Shown here: positions 9,095-18,070 of the stretch, in pieces
Layout of the letters: each line of letters starts with the position of its first letter
Position numbering within the stretch: position 1 is the stretch's first letter
Assembly: GCF_900104795.1 (NCBI RefSeq)
Contig: NZ_FNTG01000001.1
Location: forward strand, 744,001-808,000
DNA length: 64,000 nt
Direction: 5' to 3'
From: Burkholderia sp. WP9
GTDB lineage: Bacteria; Pseudomonadota; Gammaproteobacteria; Burkholderiales; Burkholderiaceae
Translations under genes and position numbers: made by a program
Notes under the pieces: model-generated
The model's input: the letters and a program-made list of their open reading frames with translations, nothing else
Databases searched by the model: none
What the model was told of the DNA's origin: nothing

Positions 9095-9985
9095 ATGACC
9101 CTTGAGCAGATTCGTCAACTTCTGGCCGACCAACGGCCGGACCTCACTCACAAGACCGACCGGACCGACGGTTGTGAAACTTGGTATTGGCCGCACCCAG
9201 ACGGTAGAGGTGAGAGGCGCGTTCTGCGCGTCAAGCCGCTCGCAAGCAGTGCACAGGTCAGATGGCCCGTGACGAACGCGCCCACCAGCCGTTTCATCGG
9301 AACGAAAGAACAGCTTCTCTCAGGACTCGATGCCGAAGTCGCGAAAGCGAAAGAGGACTTCTCGTCAAAGACTGCATCGCATAGCAGGCTAGTGCCAGCG
9401 CAAAGTTGCCTTGCAATGGACAACCGCAAAGGAACCACGGCGACGAAGCATCAGCCAGCGCCTCCGCCAGTATGGCTAAGAGGGAAAGCTTGTGAGCCGT
9501 ACGTGTTTGAGACGCGAAACCTCGGCGTAGACACCAGCTCGACGCTTCTGTACCTCTTCCAGTCCTTCGACGCTGACGGCGTGCCGTGGGCCAAGTACGT
9601 TGGAAAAGCCACAAACTCGGACCGGCCCTGGCGACACTATCGCGGCAAGCTCGACAGATATCTGGACGGCAGGCCAGATGTATACCGTAGCGTGCACCAC
9701 GGACTATGCCTTGCGAGCAGTAAGGGCCATCGGATTGTCGCGACGCTTGTGTGCAATGCGCCAGCCAAGGACGTACTGGTCTGGGAGGCGTGGCTTATCA
9801 AGCTGATTGGCTCGTACGGGCCGGGCGCGCACCAGCTCAATGACGACCAAGGGATTGGCACGGCCGGGACGTCGGCACCGGAGGCGGTTCTCCGGGCGCT
9901 GCCTTTGCTCGAATTCAAGAACCCGGTTGAGTCGCATGAGCATCTCGACTGGCGAGTCACGTGCGGTCGCCGTACCCCCCTTTGA
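9095..9985 (+). CDS. GIY-YIG-like nuclease domain protein (296 aa)
   Basis: The C-terminal half has the layout of a GIY-YIG nuclease. LLYLFQS (about residue 151) stands for the first strand and KYVGKAT (about 168) for the YIG strand. RPWRHYRGKL (about 177) supplies the conserved Arg and a basic helix. VWEAWLIKLIGSYG (about 230) supplies the catalytic Glu, followed by LND. The N-terminal ~110 residues form a separate small domain with a YWPHPDGRGERR segment. GIY-YIG enzymes cut DNA in repair, homing and restriction. The gene is a single unit between defence genes, so restriction or homing is plausible. The first motif is degenerate (no literal GIY), so the assignment is moderate. Confidence 0.5.
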   Translation: MTLEQIRQLLADQRPDLTHKTDRTDGCETWYWPHPDGRGERRVLRVKPLASSAQVRWPVTNAPTSRFIGTKEQLLSGLDAEVAKAKEDFSSKTASHSRLVPAQSCLAMDNRKGTTATKHQPAPPPVWLRGKACEPYVFETRNLGVDTSSTLLYLFQSFDADGVPWAKYVGKATNSDRPWRHYRGKLDRYLDGRPDVYRSVHHGLCLASSKGHRIVATLVCNAPAKDVLVWEAWLIKLIGSYGPGAHQLNDDQGIGTAGTSAPEAVLRALPLLEFKNPVESHEHLDWRVTCGRRTPL

Positions 9986-10150
9986 GTTAGTTAGGCGTCG
10001 CCAGTGCATCGTTTCATGTCCCCACGCGTACCGCTGACTGTCGCGACGAGCGCCTTCCTCTGTTGTCTAGCGCCGTCAGTCAATTTCGAGTCATCACTCC
10101 GGTAGATATATATAAATGCACCGTTCTACACGCTTCCGTCACGTCGCCTC

Positions 10151-10420
10151 ATGGCACGTAACAGCACGTGCTGGCCTCAACCGCTCTCGCGTGTCCCGGA
10201 AAACCGTTTCTTTGGGGACCAGAAAACCGTGAAACTACTTGACCTCGATGAACTCGCTGCGCTGCTTGGACGCAGCCCCGAAACCATTAAGAAGGTCCTT
10301 CGCCGCAATCCCGCGGCAGTGCCGCCACGTCTATACATTCCTGGTACCCGACTGCTGCGGTGGCGTGAGTGCGATGTGGAAGCATGGCTTGCTGAGCATG
10401 TCGCTGGAGGTGCCCGATGA
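10151..10420 (+). CDS. Small AlpA/excisionase-like helix-turn-helix protein (89 aa)
   Basis: After ~25 residues, KLLDLDELAALLGRSPETIKKVLRR is a MerR/AlpA-type winged-helix recognition segment, followed by the wing and a typical closing DVEAWL helix. Proteins of this kind act as excisionases or local regulators in mobile elements. The start at 10151 lacks a clear ribosome binding site; a start nearer to the HTH (for example inside 10180-10230) is possible. The stop codon overlaps the start of the next small gene (ATGA), so the two are probably translationally coupled. Confidence 0.6.
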   Translation: MARNSTCWPQPLSRVPENRFFGDQKTVKLLDLDELAALLGRSPETIKKVLRRNPAAVPPRLYIPGTRLLRWRECDVEAWLAEHVAGGAR

Positions 10421-10569
10421 ACCATGAAGTCCACGTGCACGTATCACGGTTGGTCGAGGATGTTCATTGTGAATGCGCAGCTGACGCGGCGTGTGACGCC
10501 GGCAATCGTTGCTTGCAGCACCGTCAGCTTTTGCCTATCAAAGCGGAGGCGCAACGTGGCAATGTTTGA
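10417..10569 (+). CDS. Cys/His-containing 50-aa protein coupled to the HTH gene
   Basis: The ATG at 10417 overlaps the TGA of the HTH gene as ATGA. A full GGAGG lies at 10406-10410, six bases upstream, the best ribosome binding site in this part of the island. The peptide has His residues near its start (HEVHVHV) and cysteines at positions 18, 20, 26 and 32, a spacing that could bind a metal. No family is recognised. Because of its length it is easily missed; the coupling and the SD site are the support. Confidence 0.5.
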   Translation: MNHEVHVHVSRLVEDVHCECAADAACDAGNRCLQHRQLLPIKAEAQRGNV

Positions 10570-10882
10570 CCCTGCTGCACGACGGATTTGTCTGCGTCAT
10601 CGGGCTTCGGATGGTAGACAGTGGACATTTGCGGGCGCCTTTGGGTTGTTCCCGATTGTTTGCTCTATGCGATGTAGGGCTGAGTCGACGCCCTCGCCGG
10701 CGCTGGTCGCAATCAGTTGTCCATCGAATTGACGCAGCCAGTTAAGCGCCCGGGTGTACGTCACCTGATTATCCATGTGTCGCGTCTATCCGTCTCAGAC
10801 TGCGTAAGAAGGCCATTTGCCGAAGTCGCTCCGTTGCAAGGCTGGTTTCTGACCAGCCAAGGTGGTCGTCCTGAATTCAGTC
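10570..10882. other. Gap without recognisable gene
   Basis: Lies between a plus-strand and a minus-strand gene that converge here. No coding frame with a plausible start and no clear terminator hairpin was seen. Confidence 0.4.
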
Positions 10883-11203
10883 TCATCGCGGCCGATGCCG
10901 TAGATACGAATGCAACAGCCCCGTGATGTTCGCCTTTCCGACCGGATTGGCACTGTGCACGGAGAAAATAAAGTCGTTGGGAATGAAGTGACCGTCGGCG
11001 TCTAGGTCCATTTCTATTAGTCGCTTGACCACTATCATCGCTATATCGTCGCCTCCAAGGTCGTGGTCGAAAGATATCTCGCGCGGACATCCGCGAGTTT
11101 CTAGCAGGGTGATTGCTTCTGCGGACGTGCGAGCTATCACCCACGACGTCGACACGGGGGTGCGGAGGTCATCAATGAACAATCGGTAACTGGCGTTCGT
11201 CAT
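10883..11203 (-). CDS. Cyclic-phosphate processing receiver-domain protein (cREC type)
   Basis: The ATG at 11203 gives a 106-aa protein beginning MTNASYRLFIDDLRTP. The family signature is clear: an acidic pair in the first strand (IDDLRTP, about residues 10-16), an SAEAI helix, and ISFDHDLGG (about 44-52). This matches the receiver-like domain that is predicted to process cyclic or modified phosphate ends of nucleic acids and is often linked to RNA repair or to conflict systems. Longer upstream codons give an atypical Arg/Cys-rich extension, so the short start is preferred. It lies 82 bases downstream of the WYL regulator on the same strand and may be in one transcript. Confidence 0.6.
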   Translation of the reverse strand: MTNASYRLFIDDLRTPVSTSWVIARTSAEAITLLETRGCPREISFDHDLGGDDIAMIVVKRLIEMDLDADGHFIPNDFIFSVHSANPVGKANITGLLHSYLRHRPR

Positions 11204-11285
11204 TTCGGCTAATGCCTGCGTGCATGAGTTCGTTCGGTCGCCAAGGCCGGGGAGGGAGCGTCGGCAGCAGGAAAGCAACTTCTGG

Positions 11286-12353
11286 TTATCCGTTTGGCAA
11301 ACGATACCGTTTCGCGAGCCTGGCATAGTCCTCCGCAAACTCTTCGCGAAGCGACTTCGGCGCCAGGATTTCCACGTCGGGTCCAATCGAGCGGAGCCAC
11401 CACCGCAGCTTGAGGCTCGGCACCACCGTACCCGACACCTTCATGCGCCCATCGGCCAGCGTCTCGATTTCCTGGTCCCGAGCCATCGGCGTCTCTTTCA
11501 AGTGGTTTCCGGCGTTCCCGTCGAAGGCCAATTCGAGCCGTGCGGGCTCTTCCGGAAGGAAATCGAACGCTTGTTCCGCTTCAATATAGGTGCGTAGCTT
11601 GAAGTCCTGCGGGTAGGCGAAAGTCTTTCCCGATTCGGTCGCGGAGCCAATCCGGTCGAGCCGGTAAAGCGTGCGGAGCCATCCGGGTTTTCCCTTTTCG
11701 GGCTGCGGTGCGTGAGCCGGGTCCTGCGCCACCATGTACATGATGCCACCCGACTCGACGAGCGCCAGCGGCCACAGTGGCTTTACCTTCGGCTCTTCCG
11801 CCCTGTTTCCCTTGTAAGCAGGACCGTATTGCACAAGCAGCTCCCGCTCGAAGAACGTTGCGGTCACAACAGTCTGGAAGACTTCCGGGCGCAGCTTCGG
11901 CCGAATCAGCGCGAATGCTCCATCGACCGAGTCTACCTTGTCGGCCCAGGACCGATAGAGCAGGCTGTCTGCCTTCTCCTGCGAAAGCCGGGCCTCTGCC
12001 GCCTTGAACAACGGCTCGATGTCTTTTATCACTGCATCCGGCAATTTGTTTCCGGCGAAGCGCTGCAGGATGTGGAAAGCCACCGCCGCGGATGCGCTCA
12101 TTAACCCCACGCCTTCCTGGAGTCCATGCAGCCACGGTTTGCGTTGCCAGAGCAGTTCGCGACCGCTTACCGTCGAGATGACCCGCGCGTCATTCTCGAG
12201 CGAGGCGCGGTGTCGCTGGACCTTTTTCGTGTACCCGACGCGGCGACCTCTAGCCTCGAAGCGGCGACGAGCCTCCGGTGTGGATATCCGCGAAACGGCG
12301 TCGCGCTCGGTAGGCAGAACACGCAGAATTGCTTCATCAAGACTGGAGGGCAT
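11286..12353 (-). CDS. WYL-domain transcriptional regulator (355 aa)
   Basis: The N-terminal ~75 residues are a winged-helix-like region (helix with [17 protein letters not shown], then [14 protein letters not shown]). The centre (about residues 170-250) carries the WYL-type SH3-like beta barrel, with [21 protein letters not shown] and RTLYRLDRI. The C-terminal WCX part has [21 protein letters not shown] regulators bind nucleic-acid-derived ligands and often repress phage-defence operons (BrxR and CapW are examples). Here it faces away from the exoVII genes at 12686 and toward the receiver-like gene, so it could regulate either side. Confidence 0.8.
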   Translation of the reverse strand: MPSSLDEAILRVLPTERDAVSRISTPEARRRFEARGRRVGYTKKVQRHRASLENDARVISTVSGRELLWQRKPWLHGLQEGVGLMSASAAVAFHILQRFAGNKLPDAVIKDIEPLFKAAEARLSQEKADSLLYRSWADKVDSVDGAFALIRPKLRPEVFQTVVTATFFERELLVQYGPAYKGNRAEEPKVKPLWPLALVESGGIMYMVAQDPAHAPQPEKGKPGWLRTLYRLDRIGSATESGKTFAYPQDFKLRTYIEAEQAFDFLPEEPARLELAFDGNAGNHLKETPMARDQEIETLADGRMKVSGTVVPSLKLRWWLRSIGPDVEILAPKSLREEFAEDYARLAKRYRLPNG

Positions 12354-12380
12354 CGTAACAGTGTTGAATAATGGGCATCA

Positions 12381-12539
12381 ATGCGCATACTCGACGAGAA
12401 GGAAATCGCCGTCTTTTGCCCGGAGTGTCGGGTGCCGGAAGGGGATTTGGCAGCAGCGTTGGGGCTGCTTGAGCAAGAGGATGCGAGCGTGGCTGGGGCT
12501 GAACCGGAAAGGACGAAGGAGTCAGAGCCCCAGTCGTGA
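12381..12539 (+). CDS. Possible small Cys-pair protein (52 aa)
   Basis: A short frame divergent from the WYL gene, beginning MRILDEKEIAVF and containing one CPEC pair (residues 13-16), like half of a zinc ribbon, with an acidic tail. The ribosome binding site is weak. It could be a genuine small gene under WYL control or chance. Listed at low confidence. Confidence 0.3.
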   Translation: MRILDEKEIAVFCPECRVPEGDLAAALGLLEQEDASVAGAEPERTKESEPQS

Positions 12540-12685
12540 CACGTGAAGTACCGTATTTCGGTCGAGGGGAACAGATTCTGTCTCTCAGCATCTAGTCTCG
12601 CGGAATGGCGGCACGAACGCGGTAAGATTGAGGATTGAGCTGGCACGTATTTCGACGAAACCTATAGAGCATCGTCTGTAATCTT

Positions 12686-14416
12686 GTGACAACATATCTA
12701 GACGTTCCTTTCAAAGAGAAAGATGAAGCCAAGGCGCTTGGCGCCAGATGGGATGCGGGTGCTCGCAAGTGGTATGTACCCGAGGGTACGGAAGTTGCGG
12801 CGTTCAGTGCCTGGTTGCCTGCGTCATTGAGGTCTGCAAGTCTTGTTTCCGTCTTTTCGTCTGAGCTGACGCCTGCCGTCGAGGTTGCTGGTCGGGAGGT
12901 CGCGTTTCCGAAGAAGGGCGTCACGCTTTCACAGCTACTCGCCGGCGTCGCACAAGCGGTTGCTCAGGCATTCAAGTCCGGCGTCTGGACCATCGTGGAA
13001 GTTGTTGAGGCCCGAACCAAAAACGGCCACGTCTATCTTGAGCTTTCTGAGCGCACGCCTGAGGGCAGTGTATTAGCATCAGCCAGAGCGACCATCTGGG
13101 CCAATGTCGCCAACAAAATTCTCCCTGAGTTCGAACGAGCCACAGGTGCCAGCATCGCTTCCGGCATTAAACTTCTGGTTAGGGCAAAGCCGGTCTTTAA
13201 GCCGCAGTACGGCTTCAGTATCGAGATTGATGCCATCGACCCAGAGTACACGCTGGGCGACCTCGAGGCCAGAAAAAGGGAAATTCGAACGCGCCTTCAG
13301 CAAGAAGGAATTTTCGACGCCAACAAAAAGCTGCCAGTGCCGTGGGATTTCAACGCTGTTCTTGTCGTTGCTCCGAAGGGGGCTGCTGGGCTGGGTGACT
13401 TCCAGGCCGAAGCCAATCGCCTTGAGCACTTCGGCATCTGTCGGTTTGTCTACGCCTTTAGTCGCTTCCAGGGCGAAGGGGCCGCTCTGGAAATACGCGC
13501 TGCACTTCTAGATGCTCTGAAGAGCTGGAACGACCCTGATAATCCACGTCCTGATGCTGTGGCTATCATCCGGGGCGGGGGAGCCGTCAATGACCTGGCT
13601 TGGCTGAACGATTATGAGTTGGCCAAGTGCATCTGCAGTCTGAAAATTCCTGTCGTGACCGGGGTGGGCCATGAGCGTGACAGCACTATTCTCGATGAGG
13701 TGGCAAATATCCGGTTCGACACGCCCAGTAAGGTAGCTGCGGGCATAGAGCAGGTTATCAAAAAACGAGTTGACGAAGCCAAAGCAAATTTCGAACTGTT
13801 GGCTACGCAGGTAACAAGAGTTGCAAACGCCACAAAAGGTCTGCTCGATAAGGACTTCACAGCCATGCAGGCCGGTGCTTTAAAGCAGATTGCCACTGCG
13901 AGACAGACCGCGTCCGAATTGATGGGTGAGCTTCAACTCGAGGCAACCATGACGGTGCATAACGCAAAACACGATGCCAGAAAACTGGTGATGGATGTTC
14001 GGCATGACGCCCATCAGTTGCTGGCGATGGCAAAGCGCGAGGTGCCAGGCATGTTCTCCGAAATAAGAGCGGAGGCCAGCAATGTTGTGAGAACGGCGCG
14101 AGCACTCGCGACGACCCGGCTTGAGGCAATTCATGACCGTACATCGTTGGATGTTCGTAGAAGCCGGGAATCGGTTGAGCAAGGCCTGCAGGATGTCTCG
14201 CTGTCGGCACGACAAATAGTTGTTGGCGCGCTAACGGCCGCGACGGCGCTTTTTCGTGAAGTGGCTGGGCAGGGACCTGAGAAAACGTTGGGGCGCGGTT
14301 TTGCAATTGTGCGAGGTGAGCAGGGTAAGCCTGTTACGTCTGCAACCGATGCAAAATCAGGTGATGGGCTGGAAATCGAGTTCAGGAACGGGCGTGTAGC
14401 CGTCAAGGTCAAATAA
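12686..14416 (+). CDS. xseA: Exonuclease VII large subunit with N-terminal DUF5710-type domain
   Basis: The start is GTG at 12686. Residues 3-45 form a DUF5710-like module (YLDVPFKEKDEAKALGARWD, then KWYVPEG), which is absent from housekeeping XseA. Residues ~70-175 match the OB-fold of ExoVII (VEARTKNGHVYLEL). The catalytic domain follows, with AIIRGGGAVNDLAWLND (about 291) and VTGVGHERDSTILDEVA (about 322), the motifs that define XseA. Then come a long coiled coil (about 370-500) and the small C-terminal beta domain (LGRGFAIV). ExoVII degrades single-stranded DNA from both ends. At 576 aa it is longer than the usual ~450. The small subunit follows after 13 bases, so this is a complete accessory ExoVII. 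Confidence 0.9.
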   Translation: MTTYLDVPFKEKDEAKALGARWDAGARKWYVPEGTEVAAFSAWLPASLRSASLVSVFSSELTPAVEVAGREVAFPKKGVTLSQLLAGVAQAVAQAFKSGVWTIVEVVEARTKNGHVYLELSERTPEGSVLASARATIWANVANKILPEFERATGASIASGIKLLVRAKPVFKPQYGFSIEIDAIDPEYTLGDLEARKREIRTRLQQEGIFDANKKLPVPWDFNAVLVVAPKGAAGLGDFQAEANRLEHFGICRFVYAFSRFQGEGAALEIRAALLDALKSWNDPDNPRPDAVAIIRGGGAVNDLAWLNDYELAKCICSLKIPVVTGVGHERDSTILDEVANIRFDTPSKVAAGIEQVIKKRVDEAKANFELLATQVTRVANATKGLLDKDFTAMQAGALKQIATARQTASELMGELQLEATMTVHNAKHDARKLVMDVRHDAHQLLAMAKREVPGMFSEIRAEASNVVRTARALATTRLEAIHDRTSLDVRRSRESVEQGLQDVSLSARQIVVGALTAATALFREVAGQGPEKTLGRGFAIVRGEQGKPVTSATDAKSGDGLEIEFRNGRVAVKVK

Positions 14417-14429
14417 GGATTGCGAACAG

Positions 14430-14693
14430 ATGAGTGAGAAATCTTTCAAGCAAGCGTACGGGGTGCTGCAAAAGCACGCCGAAACTCTGCGTAATCAACA
14501 GGAGCCAAACATCGACGACCTGCTGACTATCGTTACGGAGTCGGTTGCCGCATATAAGGTCTGCAAGGAGCGCATTGATGCGGTCGAGATGGCTCTCGAG
14601 CAAGCGCTTAGTGGAGCAGGGGTCGGTAGTGCAGAACCGGTCGCGATGCAGGCAAGAGCCTCGGCACCAAGTGATGATGACATCCCGTTCTAG
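14430..14693 (+). CDS. xseB: Exonuclease VII small subunit-like protein (87 aa)
   Basis: Begins MSEKSFKQAYGVLQKHAETLRNQQ, then NIDDLLTIVTESVAAYKVCKERI. This is the two-helix coiled-coil layout of XseB with the conserved L-I-V-E-S-AY-CK-RI spacing. It is 13 bases behind xseA on the same strand and surely expressed with it. The C-terminal tail (~25 residues, ending DDDIPF) is longer than usual; a DDIPF-type tail is typical of single-stranded DNA binding proteins, where it recruits partners. XseB binds XseA in several copies and is needed for activity. Confidence 0.85.
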   Translation: MSEKSFKQAYGVLQKHAETLRNQQEPNIDDLLTIVTESVAAYKVCKERIDAVEMALEQALSGAGVGSAEPVAMQARASAPSDDDIPF

Positions 14694-14957
14694 ACGCTGG
14701 CCCGGCGGCAACGATGAACCGTGCCGAACTCGTTGAATCCGTAAGTTTCCCATGGAAGGGGAGCCGATGCACGTCGGTGGCCGACGCTATCGAGAGACGC
14801 TGCGGCCATCGACATGTTGTCGCAGACACGAATTTGACCCACACGCCGAAATTCGGTCGGACTCAGTTTCCAGCACTTCCGTTGACGCTTCGTAGCCGCG
14901 CGGCGCGAAAATCGGCGCCGAACCGCGGCGAAGTGCCGTGTCAATTTCGTTGACCCG

Positions 14958-16697
14958 TTACCAAGCGTTTTGAAACTGGCCGCCGTCCGACTTTGGTTTT
15001 GCGGTAGGTGGAGCTACCTGAATCGTGATTGGGATTGGGAAGTCGACACCGATAAGCACTGCCTCTCCCTGTTTCAGGCTAGGCAAGAACGCAGACGACG
15101 ACTTGTCAATTTCACCGCACGCACGTTCCACAACCTCCCGGTCACGGTCGTTAGTTAGCCGATGAACAATGAGCGTGCCCATCTGGCTAAGGACTCCCTC
15201 GGTAATATCGCGTGGCCGCTGCGTCGCAAGGCAGATATTCAACCCATACTTTCGCCCCTCTTTTGCGACAAGCTCGAAAGCATCAAGCTTTGCAGCGAAA
15301 TCGTCAGAACCGACCCTCTTTCCAAGAAAATTGTGAGCCTCGTCGACGAAAGCAACAGCCGGTTTCCGGTAGAAAGCGCCGCTGCGAGCAAGGCCGAGAA
15401 TCTGACGGCCAATGGCGTTCGCGACGACCTCGCGCGCGTAAAATTCAAAGCCGACATCACTTAAATCGATGCGCAAGAGGCGTGACGGCCCCCTAAGAAA
15501 CGACTCAATCTCGTCGAGCACCGATGACGTCGCGCGTTTTCTATTGAAGACACATGACAGGGACGGTGAACCTAACACGGCACGAATTCGCGTGGTTAAA
15601 GGAATGCAAAACGAGAACTCGCCACTTTCTCCGCCCCACCTAGTCGGGTCCTTCACGCCGGGCCCCCTGCCGAAGGCTTCTGGATAGACGCATTCCTGTT
15701 CCAATTGTTCGGGCAGGAGGCGCACGTCGAACGGCTGTCGCGGGTCATCCAGTTTTTCAGCGTTTGCGCCAGCCGAGAGCGCGGTGCCATAGCTAGCCTT
15801 TGCTTGACCAATTTTCTCGATAAAGCCCTTGGGGAACATCCGAGGCTCGAGCTTGGCAAGCCGAAGACTACGAATCGCCTCTTTGAGCTTAGGTCCCTGT
15901 ACTTTCCCTGACGGCTCGAATAGCGCAAGGAAGTCTGACTCCGTGAAATTCTCCGCCGGCAGCCACACGGGGGATGAACCAACGCTTGTTATTCGCGGAC
16001 TGCCTAGGTGGATGTGAGCGGCGTTTGCATCTGCTATATCTCGATATTCGCCCGTAGCGTCCAGAAGAATGACTTTCGAGTCGTATCGCAGACACTCTTC
16101 GAGTAGGCGTGCGGTCGTCCAACTCTTTCCTCCACCAGTCGCACCAAGAACCGCACAGTGTCGTCCGAACAGCACTTCCGGAGTGACGCGGACGGGATGC
16201 TCACCATCCGAGGTCGAGGTGCCCAACTCCAGAAGCACGCGGCTCTGAACGCCAGGATTTCTGCTGGTCAGTTCCGGCAATAGCGATATGAATTCTCCTG
16301 GAGCCGAGTATGCCCGGTCTCCCAGTCGAGGGTATGCGTCGACGCCAGATTCGACCCGAAGGTCGTGAGGACGTATCGAACCAAGTAGTTGGATGTGTCC
16401 GACGGCGTCCAAGCCGCGTGCCCCCGAGTAGTCCTGGGTCACCTCGCTGCGGTCACGCTCCGGAAGACGGACTTCCATGACCCTACCCAACAGAATCCTT
16501 TGTTGCCCCTCAATGAGTACGAGTTCTCCGACCTCGCCTCGGCCGTAACGCGACGCTCCGAAGTAAGCTCCGCTCGTATCACCCGCGTTGCTGAGGTTTA
16601 GCTTAACACCTTGTGCCGAGACGGAAACTACAACGCCTAGGTGCAGGTTCGGCCAAAGCAGCCCGGTTGAACATAGTTGGTCGTACGCCCTAGTCAT
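14958..16697 (-). CDS. HerA-type ATPase of a SIR2-HerA defence pair
   Basis: A 579-aa DUF87/HerA translocase. An N-terminal HAS-barrel region (about residues 15-75) is followed by Walker A GATGGGKS (185-192), a Walker B-like VAFVDEAHNFLG (about 450) and a sensor segment ATQRPRDI (about 490). HerA forms hexamers that pump or unwind DNA. Its start lies 2 bases beyond the stop of the SIR2 gene, so they form one operon. SIR2 plus HerA is a described anti-phage system in which the complex depletes NAD and/or cleaves nucleic acid during infection (reported as SIR2-HerA/Nezha). All key motifs are intact. Confidence 0.88.
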   Translation of the reverse strand: MTRAYDQLCSTGLLWPNLHLGVVVSVSAQGVKLNLSNAGDTSGAYFGASRYGRGEVGELVLIEGQQRILLGRVMEVRLPERDRSEVTQDYSGARGLDAVGHIQLLGSIRPHDLRVESGVDAYPRLGDRAYSAPGEFISLLPELTSRNPGVQSRVLLELGTSTSDGEHPVRVTPEVLFGRHCAVLGATGGGKSWTTARLLEECLRYDSKVILLDATGEYRDIADANAAHIHLGSPRITSVGSSPVWLPAENFTESDFLALFEPSGKVQGPKLKEAIRSLRLAKLEPRMFPKGFIEKIGQAKASYGTALSAGANAEKLDDPRQPFDVRLLPEQLEQECVYPEAFGRGPGVKDPTRWGGESGEFSFCIPLTTRIRAVLGSPSLSCVFNRKRATSSVLDEIESFLRGPSRLLRIDLSDVGFEFYAREVVANAIGRQILGLARSGAFYRKPAVAFVDEAHNFLGKRVGSDDFAAKLDAFELVAKEGRKYGLNICLATQRPRDITEGVLSQMGTLIVHRLTNDRDREVVERACGEIDKSSSAFLPSLKQGEAVLIGVDFPIPITIQVAPPTAKPKSDGGQFQNAW

Positions 16698-16699
16698 AC

Positions 16700-18070
16700 T
16701 CAGCCTCGAACTCGTCGTACAGCGTTAGCCATCTGTTCGGCCGGCGTGAGCGCTTTCAGGTCGGGAATGAGTCCCGCAAAATCTTGGAACGAGGCATTGA
16801 TGAAGTAGACGGGCAGACCCTTCTTGGCGAGGTCGGACAGCTCGTGCCAATAGTTTTCGCGCATGTAGTCGCTGTCGGTGTGGTCAACCGCGCAAAAGTC
16901 AGCGACGAATACTTTCAGACTGGGGTTACTCTTGATGGCTGAGACGAGCGGTTCAGATAGATGGTCATCGTTGAATCCGAAACCAGAAATTACGACGCAG
17001 GTGTTTGGCTTCCTCAGGCTGTCGAGGAATCTTGACAGAAGTTCGAGATGAGGCTGGACGAAGGCCTGCTGGTACTTGCCCTTGGTCGGATAAATTAAGC
17101 ACGCATGCGCCGGGTCGGGCGCAGGCTTTTCATGCACGTCACCCTTTGAATCTCGTTCCCAACTGACCGAGCCATGCAGCTTAGCAAGATGAATCACACC
17201 TTCTAGAAATTCCTGTGATTCGTCACTGCGTCGGACAAAGTCGTATTGAAAATAGCTAGGGTCAAATCTTCGATGACGTCCGTAAGAGAACCCATCAACA
17301 ACCATCATTCCTAGATTCGACGCTGCCACTTCGAAACAGAGGTCGTAGTTGGTTGTGAAAATTTTTAGACGCGCATCTCTAGTTCTTCTGCGAGCAATTT
17401 TTTGCAGGAAAACTTCGTGACCACTCAGATTCGCCTTTTCGACAAACTCCGAACACATCCCTAGTATAGTGGCCTTGCAGCGCACTATAAAATTGCTAAC
17501 CTGCTCGTCATCGTAAATGCTGAGGTAGGCGTCACAGCGCGATAAGAAATGCTCAATGTTCGCGTTGTCAAAAGCAAAACCCACCTTTTCGCAGATAGCA
17601 TTGGCTTCCGCGGTCAGTTCAACTTGTTGGCCGCTTTGCTTGCACATAGTTGCAACCCACAGGTCGCCCATGCTGGGGCCATTTACACCCCCCTTGAGGG
17701 AGGTGCCACTTCCGGCGAGGACAATGGGATTGGGCATCTGCAGTCCGCTCGTCAATGCATCGGCGAGCTGTGTTCGGTTTTTGCTCAGAGCTTCCTGTTC
17801 CTCGGCGCTCAGAGCTCCTCCTGCTTCGATACGACACGACTTCAGCGCTCGCTCGTCCAGTGGCAGCCACCGTTCGGAGCCCGGCTTACGGAATGCGAGC
17901 ATTCCAGGCTCAATCCTGCCCGGCTTTTTAACCGATGCGTCGCCGGATGCGTTTTCGACGATATCCACAACTGCCCCCAGAATAGTTTTGTAACAGCGGA
18001 TTCTGCCGGCAATTCTACCTGTAGGCGGCAAAGCGAGGCTGCATACGTACCGGCCGCATTGAGGGTACAT
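16700..18070 (-). CDS. SIR2-domain NADase-like effector of a SIR2-HerA pair
   Basis: SIR2 features run in order: VLAGSGTSLKGG near residue 117 (the GAGxS-like NAD loop), FTTNYD near 239, LAKLHGSVSW near 294 (with the catalytic-type His) and GFGFNDDHL near 360. The frame can start at ATG 18070, but a GTG at 17968, preceded by GGGGGC, gives a more compact protein and may be the true start; the first 34 residues look atypical (Cys-rich). It is followed after 2 bases by the HerA ATPase. In such pairs the SIR2 subunit hydrolyses NAD when phage infection is sensed. Confidence 0.85.
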   Translation of the reverse strand: MYPQCGRYVCSLALPPTGRIAGRIRCYKTILGAVVDIVENASGDASVKKPGRIEPGMLAFRKPGSERWLPLDERALKSCRIEAGGALSAEEQEALSKNRTQLADALTSGLQMPNPIVLAGSGTSLKGGVNGPSMGDLWVATMCKQSGQQVELTAEANAICEKVGFAFDNANIEHFLSRCDAYLSIYDDEQVSNFIVRCKATILGMCSEFVEKANLSGHEVFLQKIARRRTRDARLKIFTTNYDLCFEVAASNLGMMVVDGFSYGRHRRFDPSYFQYDFVRRSDESQEFLEGVIHLAKLHGSVSWERDSKGDVHEKPAPDPAHACLIYPTKGKYQQAFVQPHLELLSRFLDSLRKPNTCVVISGFGFNDDHLSEPLVSAIKSNPSLKVFVADFCAVDHTDSDYMRENYWHELSDLAKKGLPVYFINASFQDFAGLIPDLKALTPAEQMANAVRRVRG

